Shown: positions 1-7,114, counted from the first letter of the stretch. The stretch is DNA of 14,664 nucleotides from Candidatus Atribacteria bacterium (GCA_026390275.1 JAPLGF010000105.1:1-14664), one strand, 5' to 3'. Numbers and translations: made by a program. The notes: generated from the sequence alone by a model not told the origin.

Positions 1-803
1 ACCATTACTTCCTCGGGAATCCGGATATTTTTCTGCTTGAGAGCACTGATCGCACCAAAGGCCACCATGTCATCGGCACAGAAATAGGCGGTGAATCTTG
101 TGGGATCCTCCATCCGATGGACAACCTGATACCCATGAAGCAGGCTGTAATCTCCAAAACAAATGGAATCTTTTTCCACTGGAAGTCCATGGAGAAGTAA
201 ACAATCCCGAAAAGCTTCGGCGCGGAGAATACTGTTCGGATTCTCCTCGAAGCCGGCAATATGACAGATACGACGATGCCCCAGCTGAATGAGATATTCA
301 GTGGCGGTGAATACGCTTTTCCGGTTATCAATCAGGACAGTAGGGATTTCGGATGATCGCAAGGGTTTGTCTACCGCGATAACCGGGATACCGCTGGCCT
401 GAATCTCCAGGAGCATCTGTTCTTCCCGGCCATACCCGCTGTAGATGATCCCATCCACCTGCTGAGAAAGAAACTGTTCTAAGCAAATGGCTTCTTCTTC
501 CCCTTTCCGGTTGAGGTTGGAAATGATGACATTGTACTCTCTCTTCCGGGCGACACTCACCAGACCCCGGGTAAATTCCGCTCCGAACTGGTTAGAGATA
601 TCATCCATCAGGAGTCCGATGGTCATGGTTTTTCCTTTTCGAAGGCTTCGGGCAATCCGGCTGGGACGATAGTTCAACTCCCTAACTGCTTCATCAACTT
701 TGGCAATCAGTTCTTCGGAAACATTTTCTTTTTTGTTGATGACATATGATACAGTCGCGATGGAGACCTTTGCTCTCTTGGCAACGTCCTTAATGGTGAC
801 CAT
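1..803 (-). CDS. LacI-family transcriptional repressor (3' end cut by window)
   Basis: The frame is open from ATG 803 to the window edge, giving 267 residues of a family usually 330-345 long, so roughly the last 70 are missing. Residues 2-24 form the LacI helix-turn-helix (TIKDVAKRAKVSIATVSYVI). The hinge helix at about 48-56 (PSRIARSLR) carries Leu54, the position that in this family intercalates at a central CpG of the operator. A periplasmic-binding-protein-like effector domain follows from about residue 60, including QVDGIIYSG and the typical LGHRRICHIAG stretch. ATG 803 is preceded by AAAGGAG at good spacing; the ATG four bases upstream is in another frame. The gene is last in the same-strand run, so it probably controls this cluster by binding the palindrome at 14088-14123 and releasing it when a sugar or sugar phosphate binds. 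The target and inducer are inferred. Confidence 0.95.
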   Translation of the reverse strand, partial: MVTIKDVAKRAKVSIATVSYVINKKENVSEELIAKVDEAVRELNYRPSRIARSLRKGKTMTIGLLMDDISNQFGAEFTRGLVSVARKREYNVIISNLNRKGEEEAICLEQFLSQQVDGIIYSGYGREEQMLLEIQASGIPVIAVDKPLRSSEIPTVLIDNRKSVFTATEYLIQLGHRRICHIAGFEENPNSILRAEAFRDCLLLHGLPVEKDSICFGDYSLLHGYQVVHRMEDPTRFTAYFCADDMVAFGAISALKQKNIRIPEEVM

Positions 804-874
804 CCATTCTCCTTTCCCAAAGAACCGAATGATAAAACCAACCGGAATAAACAGCGATTCGTAACTTTTGATTA

Positions 875-1420
875 TTAACCCAGAACCAACCGGATCCCGT
901 ACGTAGGTTCATCGGTACGGGTAATCCGCAGGGGATCCGGTTCCAGGACAAAAAAAGAGGGGTGGGGGAGTGTCGGGTCTTGCCGATCAGTTAACTCACA
1001 ATGAACCGTCTCATTCCAGACGATGAAGCTACTGTATTGAGGATCGTTATAAGGGGCACGGATGACGACATAATCATCTTCTTTTACCACCCCGGCTTTC
1101 ATTTTATTCAGATACTCCTCTCTCTTCCAGAGCGAGAAGACGAAATAAAGCGGCCGGACCTGGGAGAGCACATCCCACATCATGACGATTTAGTTATCCC
1201 CTTTCGGATGAGAAGCCAAGAAAATGTTGGTGTAAGTGATGGTAACACTATGGAAGGAATGAAAGGTGGCAGAAAAATTTTCTCCTTTGTAAAAATCGTC
1301 CTGGAGATGTCGTCTTATCTCAGGTGCGGGGTGCCGGATAAAGGTGATGAGCCCTCTTTCTTCCAGGAATTGGGCTACCTCTTCATTCATTTCACGAGGA
1401 TGCAGAGAAATGGTTTTCAT
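875..1420 (-). pseudogene. Unknown protein, reading frame interrupted by one in-frame TAA
   Basis: Two open stretches lie in exactly the same frame: ATG 1420 to TAA 1192-1190 (76 residues, ending ASHPKGDN) and a continuation to TAA 877-875. Only the TAA and the codons ATC GTC separate the stop from an ATG ATG pair at 1183. Read through, the product would be about 180 residues, soluble, without signal peptide or membrane segment, and rich in aromatic residues and histidine. I do not recognise the family. The ATG at 1183 has only a distant purine run (AAGGGGAT, about 14 bases away), so an independent second gene is less likely than one gene with a nonsense mutation or sequence error; termination-reinitiation producing two short proteins remains possible. 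It starts 23 bases after the FucI-like gene and precedes the repressor, so it is probably co-transcribed with both. No function is assigned. Confidence 0.6.
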
Positions 1421-1443
1421 AATATTCTCCTTCCCTGGTCAAT

Positions 1444-2820
1444 TCACGGAATGATGGGAGTGATATGCAAGACCTCACAGGTGGTTTTCAACTCCTCGAC
1501 GTAATCGCCGAAGACAAAATGAATGTGATTGGAACGAAGATTTTCGACGAAGCGATCAATGGAACAATCGAGCCGGATATAGCTCTGGGGATGTTGCGGA
1601 TTAAGATCGCGAAGTTTTTCCCGGGGATAGGCAACGGCTTCCCCTCCGGTGATGAGCATGATGTACTGTCCATCGATCCGCCCCAAACGAGCAAGGGTGA
1701 CCCGGCCTGCCCGGGTCACATACTGGGGACAGGCAGCTCCCATTTTCCACTGAAATTCCAACAATCCTTCCCGAACCCAAAAAACCTCTTTTTTACTCGC
1801 GGCAAAGTCGGTCGCCGAGGAACCACAGTTCATCATCCCGACCTCATTTTTACCCTTATAGAAACGCTGAACGTCGGTGAACATGGCCGGCCCGCCATCA
1901 AGTGACTTTAAAATCTGCATGGTGAGTGTCCCGTTCACATCGGCTTCGCATCCACAAACAATGGATTCTTTCGGGCCCCGGTGATCGGACCGGTCGTTGA
2001 GGAGAGCCATGGTCAAACAGAAGGTGGTGTAACAGGTGGGAAGCTCGGGCAGGCACTTCACGCAGACGGCGTCGTATCGCTTTTCCACGATGAGATCACA
2101 GAGAGCCAAATAGAGGTTGATCTGGGCGGTCATCACCTCTTCTTTCACTTCCCCCCTTCCAAAGGTATCTTCCATCCATTTCCGTACCTTTTCTGTTTCC
2201 GCCGGGGAAATACTCAGCGACCGCCGGATCAGGTCCGTCTGCTCCCACCCATCGATATCGATCCCAAACTGTTTCATGATCTCACTGGGATCCACATGAG
2301 CGGTGTACATTCCCATGGAACGGCTTCCTCCCAACCCGATGCGGGTATTACGAAGCTGTGTCGCCGCCGCCACCCCCCGGCACCAGCGTTCAATTCTTTT
2401 CAAAACGACAGGGTCTCCAATTCTCCCATGGACCAGGGTGGTCATGACTCCCACTTCGTCGAGGGCACCTCGGACAATACTCCCCCCTACGATCCCACTG
2501 TGTCCGGGAGAATCATCCGACCAGACCAGGACTGGAACCCCGATATTCAAGCCAGCGGTGACGGAATGGCTGGAATAGGTCCAGTCGGGTACCAGGAGAA
2601 CCAGGACATGTACTCCCTTTTCCCGAAGTGAACGGGCTTGTTCCCCCATCTCAGAAAATGTACGTCCTACGTGGGTACTGGCGGCAACAACTTCCCAACC
2701 CAGACTTTCCAATACTTTTTTGGCTTCCCGGTGTTTCCCGGTAAATTCATCAACAATCGCTTGCGGCCAGGTCTCATCTTCCGACATGGTGGTGATGAAT
2801 CCCATCTTTATTCTTCCCAT
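1444..2820 (-). CDS. L-fucose/L-arabinose isomerase-like protein
   Basis: The product is 458 residues and resembles the FucI-like family (COG2407), Mn-dependent aldose-ketose isomerases and relatives. The motif CGCEADVNGTLTMQ at 289-302 supplies Glu292, and Asp316 lies in MFTDV. The 24-residue gap between them equals that between the E. coli FucI metal ligands Glu337 and Asp361. The C-terminal NHIHFVFGDYVEEL (431-444) supplies the third ligand, His432 or His434. The protein is shorter than true FucI (about 590), as is usual for the generic family. ATG 2820 has GAGGG nine bases upstream; an internal ATG at codon 6 is an alternative. The exact substrate cannot be read from sequence. In this cluster it most likely interconverts a keto and aldo sugar supplied by the importer. 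It follows a 163-base gap and is followed at 23 bases by the interrupted unknown gene. Confidence 0.85.
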   Translation of the reverse strand: MGRIKMGFITTMSEDETWPQAIVDEFTGKHREAKKVLESLGWEVVAASTHVGRTFSEMGEQARSLREKGVHVLVLLVPDWTYSSHSVTAGLNIGVPVLVWSDDSPGHSGIVGGSIVRGALDEVGVMTTLVHGRIGDPVVLKRIERWCRGVAAATQLRNTRIGLGGSRSMGMYTAHVDPSEIMKQFGIDIDGWEQTDLIRRSLSISPAETEKVRKWMEDTFGRGEVKEEVMTAQINLYLALCDLIVEKRYDAVCVKCLPELPTCYTTFCLTMALLNDRSDHRGPKESIVCGCEADVNGTLTMQILKSLDGGPAMFTDVQRFYKGKNEVGMMNCGSSATDFAASKKEVFWVREGLLEFQWKMGAACPQYVTRAGRVTLARLGRIDGQYIMLITGGEAVAYPREKLRDLNPQHPQSYIRLDCSIDRFVENLRSNHIHFVFGDYVEELKTTCEVLHITPIIP

Positions 2821-2983
2821 CTGTCTACCCTCATAAAAGTGATTGTGATTTCAGACAATCAGGTCAATTCCTTGTCCCATCAGAAGAATGAACAATCCCC
2901 CTTTATTACTGAAGTAACATGAAAGACCGTTTTCTAATATCTTTTCTTTTCAGTTATTTAATCTTACACCGGAGGCTGATTTT
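2821..2983 (-). other. Intergenic region between URO-D-like and FucI-like genes
   Basis: This 163-base gap holds no credible gene. On the minus strand it begins with one arm of the inverted repeat that frames the URO-D-like gene. It then has a purine-rich stretch, a small palindrome TTACTGAAGTAA (about 2906-2917), and GATTGT...ACAATC (2841-2860), a 6+6 bp inverted repeat about 20 bases before the FucI-like start. A TTGACC box lies nearby, but nothing like a good -10 box sits 16-18 bases beyond it. The gap may hold a weak promoter or operator, but none is convincing. Confidence 0.4.
2957..2979 (-). repeat. Inverted repeat arm downstream of URO-D-like gene
   Basis: Read on the minus strand, this 23-base arm starts five bases after the stop codon of the URO-D-like gene and ends with GTAAGATTAAA. 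The same 23 bases, with two differences, occur on the plus strand at 4081-4103 just upstream of that gene. Weaker A/G-rich similarity continues outward from both arms. It is therefore one half of an inverted repeat enclosing a single gene. Confidence 0.75.
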
Positions 2984-4057
2984 TTAGGATGTGATCTGGC
3001 CATGGGTCTCGATGGCCTGTACTAATGCGAAGATGTTAGGGGCGGGAACATCCGACATGAGACATTGATCCGGAGAGACGATGTATCTCCCCCCGTCTCC
3101 CAAAATATCTATATACCGTTTCACTTCTTTCTCGATGGCTTCCGGTGTCCCAAAGGGGAGGAGCTGCTGGGTATCAATCCCACCAAAAAAAACCACTTCC
3201 TTGCCAAAACGTTTCTTCAACTCCTGAGGTGACATGACATGCTGAATGGGATTGAGGATGTCACATCCCATTGAAATAAGAGAAGGAATGATGTCCATGA
3301 TATGGCCACAGGAATGATGCATGATGGGGACATGGGCACTTTTATATACCTCCCAGACTCTCTGCAAACGGGGCAGGATAAAAAATTTCCAATCGTCGAG
3401 AGACAAGATGAGACCATTCTGGGTCCCAAAATCGGCCCCGGTGAATGCCAGATCCACTCCCAACTGAACGAATTGATGAGCCAGTTCCACTTCATATTCA
3501 GTCAGACAGTCCAAGAGTTTCACGGCAAATTGTCGGTTAATTTTTAAATCCACGAGAAAATTGTCGAATCCCCGGAGCGCACAGGCTCGTTCAAAAATGG
3601 TGAGATCCTGCACCCCGGTGATACAGTATTCATTTTCATATTTCGCCTTAATCTGCGAAGCTCTCTCAAAAAGACGGGAGTCCCCCGGATCGGGAACCGT
3701 CAGTGAACCGAGATCGTCAGAATCCCGAAGGGGATGGTGGACACCATAGATCCCTTCATGACTGATATCCCATCCTATACCCCAATCATCGAAAATCACA
3801 TTTTTTTCTTTCTCGAAATGAAAAAAACCATAGCGGAGCGCCAGCTCAAGCGAACTGGATTCTTCCCAGGCCTTGTGATTGTCGAGCTGACACACCATCA
3901 CTAAATGATTATCCAGCCGTTCCATCAATTCCTCCGGTGTAACAGACCACTCACGGACTAATTTTTCTGTTGCCCGGTTGGAAAGCCAGATATCGCCGGG
4001 CAAGCGGTCCACCGGCTTCCGTTCTATGAGACACCTGATACGTTCTTTTTTCGTCAT
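2984..4057 (-). CDS. Uroporphyrinogen decarboxylase-like (MtaA/CmuA-type) protein
   Basis: The 357-residue product has the URO-D fold (COG0407), here of the non-haem type related to corrinoid methyltransferases such as MtaA. The zinc-type motif HxC is His248-Ser249-Cys250, with a third candidate ligand at Cys332 (SPDQCLMSDVP), 82 residues later, matching the HxC-Xn-C pattern of MtaA-like proteins. FGGIDTQQLLPFGT (291-304) and DLAFTGADFGTQNG (202-215) are also typical. ATG 4057 is chosen because GAGG sits 8 bases upstream; ATG 4063 is too close to it, and a frame open to 4141 would add a 27-residue hydrophobic leader encoded inside the terminator hairpin. No corrinoid protein or haem gene is nearby. 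Many such proteins occur in sugar clusters with unknown activity; methyl transfer or decarboxylation of a sugar-derived acid are possibilities only. It is isolated by an upstream terminator and framed by an inverted repeat. Confidence 0.88.
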   Translation of the reverse strand: MTKKERIRCLIERKPVDRLPGDIWLSNRATEKLVREWSVTPEELMERLDNHLVMVCQLDNHKAWEESSSLELALRYGFFHFEKEKNVIFDDWGIGWDISHEGIYGVHHPLRDSDDLGSLTVPDPGDSRLFERASQIKAKYENEYCITGVQDLTIFERACALRGFDNFLVDLKINRQFAVKLLDCLTEYEVELAHQFVQLGVDLAFTGADFGTQNGLILSLDDWKFFILPRLQRVWEVYKSAHVPIMHHSCGHIMDIIPSLISMGCDILNPIQHVMSPQELKKRFGKEVVFFGGIDTQQLLPFGTPEAIEKEVKRYIDILGDGGRYIVSPDQCLMSDVPAPNIFALVQAIETHGQITS

Positions 4058-4080
4058 TGCCATATCCTCACCCAGAAAAG

Positions 4081-4103
4081 TCAGCCTACGGCGTAAGATT
4101 AAA
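4081..4103 (+). repeat. Inverted repeat arm upstream of URO-D-like gene
   Basis: This arm matches 21 of 23 bases of the arm at 2957-2979 in opposite orientation. It lies between the T-tract of the terminator and the ribosome binding site of the URO-D-like gene. In a minus-strand transcript the arms could pair at 22 of 23 positions, counting one G-U pair. A cassette end, a dispersed repeat or long-range mRNA pairing are all possible. Confidence 0.75.
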
Positions 4104-4108
4104 AACAG

Positions 4109-4206
4109 AAAAAAAGGTGTGAATAGACCACCATGCTCCATCAGATAAAAGCTGATTTTTCATTACTCTGATGGTACCGGGGATAGGCATGGTGGCCTAT
4201 TCACAC
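4109..4206 (-). terminator. Intrinsic terminator after the lipoyl-domain gene
   Basis: Two 20-base arms (4187-4206 and 4117-4136) are complementary except for one position (4196/4127), and that position is a G-U pair in the minus-strand RNA. The 50-base loop contains a second 8-bp helix (4138-4145 with 4167-4174). In the minus direction the closing arm is followed by C and seven T (4115-4109), then CTG and five more T. Stem plus T-tract is the intrinsic-terminator pattern for minus-strand transcripts. The first arm overlaps the stop codon of the lipoyl-domain gene. It should end or weaken the main operon before the URO-D, FucI-like and LacI genes. Confidence 0.82.
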
Positions 4207-4431
4207 TTCAATTGTGGCAATGATGGTTCCACAGAGAACTTTGGCTCCTTCTTTCACCAGGATTTCACTCATTACGCCGGTGTATTCCGATTCCACTTCC
4301 AGTTCCGTCTTATCACTGGCAATTTCAAGGTAGACTTCTCCTTTTTTAACGGAATCACCGACCTTCTTCCGCCACTTCACGATCTCTCCCTCTTCCATGG
4401 TTTGTCCATATTTCGGCATGGGAATTTGCAT
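4201..4431 (-). CDS. Stand-alone lipoyl/biotinyl-attachment domain protein
   Basis: The product is a 76-residue protein consisting only of a biotin/lipoyl hammerhead domain. Residues 1-20 (MQIPMPKYGQTMEEGEIVKW) match the start of E2 lipoyl domains of 2-oxoacid dehydrogenase complexes, and Lys41 in IASDKTELEVES occupies the lipoyl-lysine turn (DKxE/A rather than biotin MKM). GDSVKKGEVYLEI and the final GTIIATIEV complete the fold. There is no linker, E1/E3-binding or acyltransferase domain, and no E1, E3, glycine-cleavage or lipoate-ligase gene in the window. The start could be ATG 4431, TTG 4437 or GTG 4446; AGAGGTGAT overlaps the end of the cyclase gene, so the two are translationally close. 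It presumably serves as a swinging-arm carrier for a neighbouring or distant enzyme; the partner is unknown. Confidence 0.85.
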   Translation of the reverse strand: MQIPMPKYGQTMEEGEIVKWRKKVGDSVKKGEVYLEIASDKTELEVESEYTGVMSEILVKEGAKVLCGTIIATIEV

Positions 4432-4438
4432 CTTCAAG

Positions 4439-5131
4439 TCAATCACCTCTTAAACTCATCCCCAGGTCACTCTTGGGAATGGCGATCACCCGCAAAGGAC
4501 TGGCTTCCAATCCTTCGATGGGCAACGGTAGGATGAAAACCAGGTACTCACCCTTTTCGATTTGATCCAGATTGATGAGGGATTCGATCATGGGGATACC
4601 AGCTTTAAAAATGGCCTGGTGATTGGGTTGATAATCGGTCCCCGGCACTTCGACCCCGGAGGCATCCGTTCCCAGACATCCCATTCCTTTTTGAATCAGC
4701 CACTGATTGGCTTCTTCGGTCAGGTAGGGTTGTTCGTCCCATTGATCGGTGAAATAGAACTTATCCATCCCGGTACGGATGAAGACAATGTCCCCCTTTT
4801 TGATTCGACTATCATGGGCTTGAATCTCCGGCAGGGTGATCGCTTCCCGGTTCTTCTTATGAGTAAAATCAAGCACCACGCATTCCCCCACCAGCTGTTT
4901 GACCGGGAAGTCCGCCACATCGGCTCCCTCTTTCAGGTGGTGATAGGGAACTTCGATGTGAGTTCCGACATGGGTACAGTAAGTGACTTCGCCCAGTATA
5001 TACCAGACATCCGGCCGATGGCGGACCTGGGGAAGAACCGTCGTAACATCGACTACTTTCGTTTCCAGCTTGAAATGTTCCTTGCCAGGAATGATCCGAT
5101 GACTGAGCTCAATGATATTCAATGGTTTCAT
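4439..5131 (-). CDS. Cyclase-family (kynurenine-formamidase-like) metal hydrolase
   Basis: The 230-residue product belongs to the cyclase family (PF04199), Zn/Mn hydrolases such as kynurenine formamidase KynB and isatin hydrolase. Counting from the GTG codon at 5134, the signature HVGTHIEVPYHH spans 55-66. The metal ligands by homology are His55, His59 and Glu61 (usually Asp in HxGTHxDxPxH), with His65 following. NHQAIFKAGIPMIESLINLD (171-190) supplies the conserved late His172 and Glu184, and LPLPIEGLEASPLR is the usual C-terminal substrate loop. ATG 5131 is nine bases from AAAGGAG; GTG 5134 is also possible. The family hydrolyses amides, lactones or cyclic ketones, so a sugar-derived lactone or cyclic intermediate is a plausible but unproven substrate. 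It is directly followed by the lipoyl-domain gene and preceded at 84 bases by the cupin gene. Confidence 0.9.
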   Translation of the reverse strand: MKPLNIIELSHRIIPGKEHFKLETKVVDVTTVLPQVRHRPDVWYILGEVTYCTHVGTHIEVPYHHLKEGADVADFPVKQLVGECVVLDFTHKKNREAITLPEIQAHDSRIKKGDIVFIRTGMDKFYFTDQWDEQPYLTEEANQWLIQKGMGCLGTDASGVEVPGTDYQPNHQAIFKAGIPMIESLINLDQIEKGEYLVFILPLPIEGLEASPLRVIAIPKSDLGMSLRGD

Positions 5132-5215
5132 CACTCCACACTCCTTTCATACCTTTGACTCCTGCTCTCTTCTTCTCCTCGTTCAAGTACACAACCAATA
5201 CCATTCCGGAGGAGC

Positions 5216-6505
5216 CTATTCCGGAATGGATAAACGGGCAGCCTCCAGGTTGGAATGGGAAGAAAAGTGCTGGTAGAAGGAAACATCCTCCATACTCTGA
5301 CCCTCGACGATGAGGTGGGAAGCCGCGGGAGCGGAGACAAAAACCTCATCGCCACCCATACTTTCCCGGGTGACAAAAATCCCCACTGTTTCCAACGAAA
5401 CCGGCTCTTTCCCCGGCACGGAGAGCGTTCCATGACCACCGAGGGTAATCAAGCCAAATGCCGCATGTTCATTCATTTCCATGTTTTCCTGGGAATAGAC
5501 GACAGTATGCTTGGCACTGTAGAGATCCGGGTTCACTGGTTCGCTGCATTTTCCCGTCCGGTAAATGACAAAATCCTGATACCCTGATGCCTCATCTCTC
5601 ACCCGAACCGGAGGCCGGAAATACTCCTTCCGAAAAGGAACGACGGTATTCCCGGACTGTTCACAACGAATCATGGAAAGAATATACTGATAAACCGCTT
5701 CCTCACCATCTTTTTCGAAGGTGACCGGTAAGTCACGATCCACCATATCGACGGGCATCACCATCTCATTGACTCGTGATTCCGGGATGCAGGATACATC
5801 TGAAGCCACCTGCAGTTCATAGGTCACGAACGATCCCGGTCCGTGTAAGGTACAGGGCGGCATGTAGTATCCGGTTCCCGGGATGAGATTGATGCTGCAT
5901 CCCAGATCGGTCAAACGGTTGTTTCCTTTTTTATACCCCCGCAAATGATTCAGGATATCATCATCGGTAGCGGTGGGATCAATTCCCAGGGTGGTACGGG
6001 GGTCGCTGTTCGGATTCATATTGAGCTCCCGAGGAAAGTGGTAGGATTCCGGCTTTCCAATTAAACCTTTTTTCACATGCTGCTGACAGGGATGAAGATG
6101 AGACGGAATTCTTCCATTATTATCAAAAAACTTGGGGAGAACATCCCACTCTTTCCCTTTTCCCAAGAGCACATCTCCGACCACCCGAAAGGCATCCCGC
6201 AACAGAAAGCGAAAACGGTCCACCACCAGATAGCTGAAACCGTGGTCTTGGGGACAAACAGCATTGGAGACCCCGTTATCGGCATAGGTGACCGAGGCCA
6301 GCCAGCGTTCGTTGACCGCTACCGCCTGGTTGAGATAGATGTCTTCCAGCTTGATCCGTCGCCCGGGAACGACGATACCCGTCCGACCGACCCAGGTCGG
6401 TGCCAAACGAAAGATCCCCCCAGTTCGTTCGATTTCCTTTCCCACCAGCTCTCTGATGGTTTTTTCATCACGGACTATTTGATATTCACAGATGGACACT
6501 GGCAT
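5216..6505 (-). CDS. Cupin-fold, phosphomannose-isomerase-like protein
   Basis: The 429-residue product shows the metal-site layout of type I phosphomannose isomerases. SHLHP at 135-139 gives His136 and His138; KPESYHF at 151-157 gives Glu153 of the classic KPE motif; GTGYYMPPCTLHGPG at 210-224 gives His221. A second cupin-like part follows, with LGGHGTLSVPG (355-365) and SAPAASHLIVEG (391-402). Overall similarity to true ManA appears weak, and the first 120 residues are not a standard PMI start. I would not call it mannose-6-phosphate isomerase; isomerisation of another sugar or sugar phosphate is more likely. ATG 6505 is preceded by AAGGTGAG at good spacing. A GTG at 6535 would add ten residues and is poorly placed for a ribosome site. 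It follows the SIS gene closely, consistent with one operon. Confidence 0.72.
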   Translation of the reverse strand: MPVSICEYQIVRDEKTIRELVGKEIERTGGIFRLAPTWVGRTGIVVPGRRIKLEDIYLNQAVAVNERWLASVTYADNGVSNAVCPQDHGFSYLVVDRFRFLLRDAFRVVGDVLLGKGKEWDVLPKFFDNNGRIPSHLHPCQQHVKKGLIGKPESYHFPRELNMNPNSDPRTTLGIDPTATDDDILNHLRGYKKGNNRLTDLGCSINLIPGTGYYMPPCTLHGPGSFVTYELQVASDVSCIPESRVNEMVMPVDMVDRDLPVTFEKDGEEAVYQYILSMIRCEQSGNTVVPFRKEYFRPPVRVRDEASGYQDFVIYRTGKCSEPVNPDLYSAKHTVVYSQENMEMNEHAAFGLITLGGHGTLSVPGKEPVSLETVGIFVTRESMGGDEVFVSAPAASHLIVEGQSMEDVSFYQHFSSHSNLEAARLSIPE

Positions 6506-6553
6506 GTTCTCACCTTGATTTCTATTAATATTCACCCTTTGTACATGGATACT

Positions 6554-7114
6554 TCATTCTAAATTGGCATGATACTTCCAGAGTTCCTCTTTTTTCAACT
6601 GCTTCATTTCTGAAATTTTTAACGCTACCGCATCCCCCAGAAGATGTAACGCCTGATCAAACAGGGTGGACATCGGTTGAATTGATTCCACTCCCCGGTG
6701 AGAATCATTCTTGGTAGGACAGGGAATGGTGACACAAAGATCTGCCATATCTTTGAGAGTGGAAACCGGAGCAGAGGTGATCAAGGCGATCACCGCCCCC
6801 TTTTCCCTGGCGAGACGAGTAATCAGGACCGGTACTTTCGATTCCCCGGAACCGCTGGCCACCACCAGCACATCCTGGGGAGTGATTGGTTTTTCAGTAA
6901 CGGAGCCGACCACCTGCACATCGATCCCCAGATGTCCCAATCGTTTGCCGAAACATTGAAGTGAAAGAAACACCCGTCCGACGGCGATCAGAAACACTTT
7001 CTGGGCCCGAACCAGCGCTTCGGCCAACCGGTCACACTCCTCTTCATCCAGACATTGGAAAACGGCAGTTACTTCCTGACTGACTCGTGATGCGTACTCT
7101 TTGATCGTCGGCAT
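6554..7114 (-). CDS. SIS-domain protein, diverged 6-phospho-3-hexuloisomerase (HxlB) type
   Basis: The 186-residue length matches HxlB/PHI, which interconverts hexulose-6-phosphate and fructose-6-phosphate. The SIS core is clear: FGKRLGHLGIDVQVVG (55-70), DVLVVASGSGES (81-92) with the phosphate-binding Ser87/Ser89, GAVIALIT (106-113), and QPMSTLFDQALHLLGDAVAL (146-165), the C-terminal family signature. Two deviations matter. The usual GRSG is GRVF (46-49), losing a phosphate-contacting serine, and the usual FE of the signature is FD (152-153). No HxlA (hexulose-phosphate synthase) is nearby, so ribulose-monophosphate formaldehyde fixation is not indicated. A sugar-phosphate isomerase of altered specificity fits better. 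ATG 7114 has GAGG seven to eight bases upstream and follows the dehydrogenase stop by 7 bases. Confidence 0.85.
   Translation of the reverse strand: MPTIKEYASRVSQEVTAVFQCLDEEECDRLAEALVRAQKVFLIAVGRVFLSLQCFGKRLGHLGIDVQVVGSVTEKPITPQDVLVVASGSGESKVPVLITRLAREKGAVIALITSAPVSTLKDMADLCVTIPCPTKNDSHRGVESIQPMSTLFDQALHLLGDAVALKISEMKQLKKEELWKYHANLE

Noticed and set aside
836..894. Direct repeat AACCAACCGGA at 836-846 and 884-894
   Set aside because: It is only 11 bases, has two copies and lies partly inside the unknown gene's end; likely chance, and no element structure surrounds it.
2841..2860. GATTGT...ACAATC inverted repeat as an operator before the FucI-like gene
   Set aside because: Arms of six bases are easily found by chance, and there is no well-spaced promoter nor resemblance to the 14088-14123 operator; kept only as a note in the intergenic entry.
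2984..4057. Haem biosynthesis role (HemE) for the URO-D-like gene
   Set aside because: The HxC-Xn-C zinc pattern and sugar-operon context fit MtaA-like relatives, and there are no other haem genes nearby.
4058..4141. N-terminal extension of the URO-D-like protein to an ATG at 4141
   Set aside because: The extension would be encoded across the terminator stem and T-tract, has no ribosome site, and family members begin at about MTKKERIRC; ATG 4057 has GAGG at proper spacing.
6554..7114. Ribulose-monophosphate formaldehyde-fixation pathway suggested by the HxlB-like gene
   Set aside because: No hexulose-phosphate synthase is present, and two conserved family motifs are altered.
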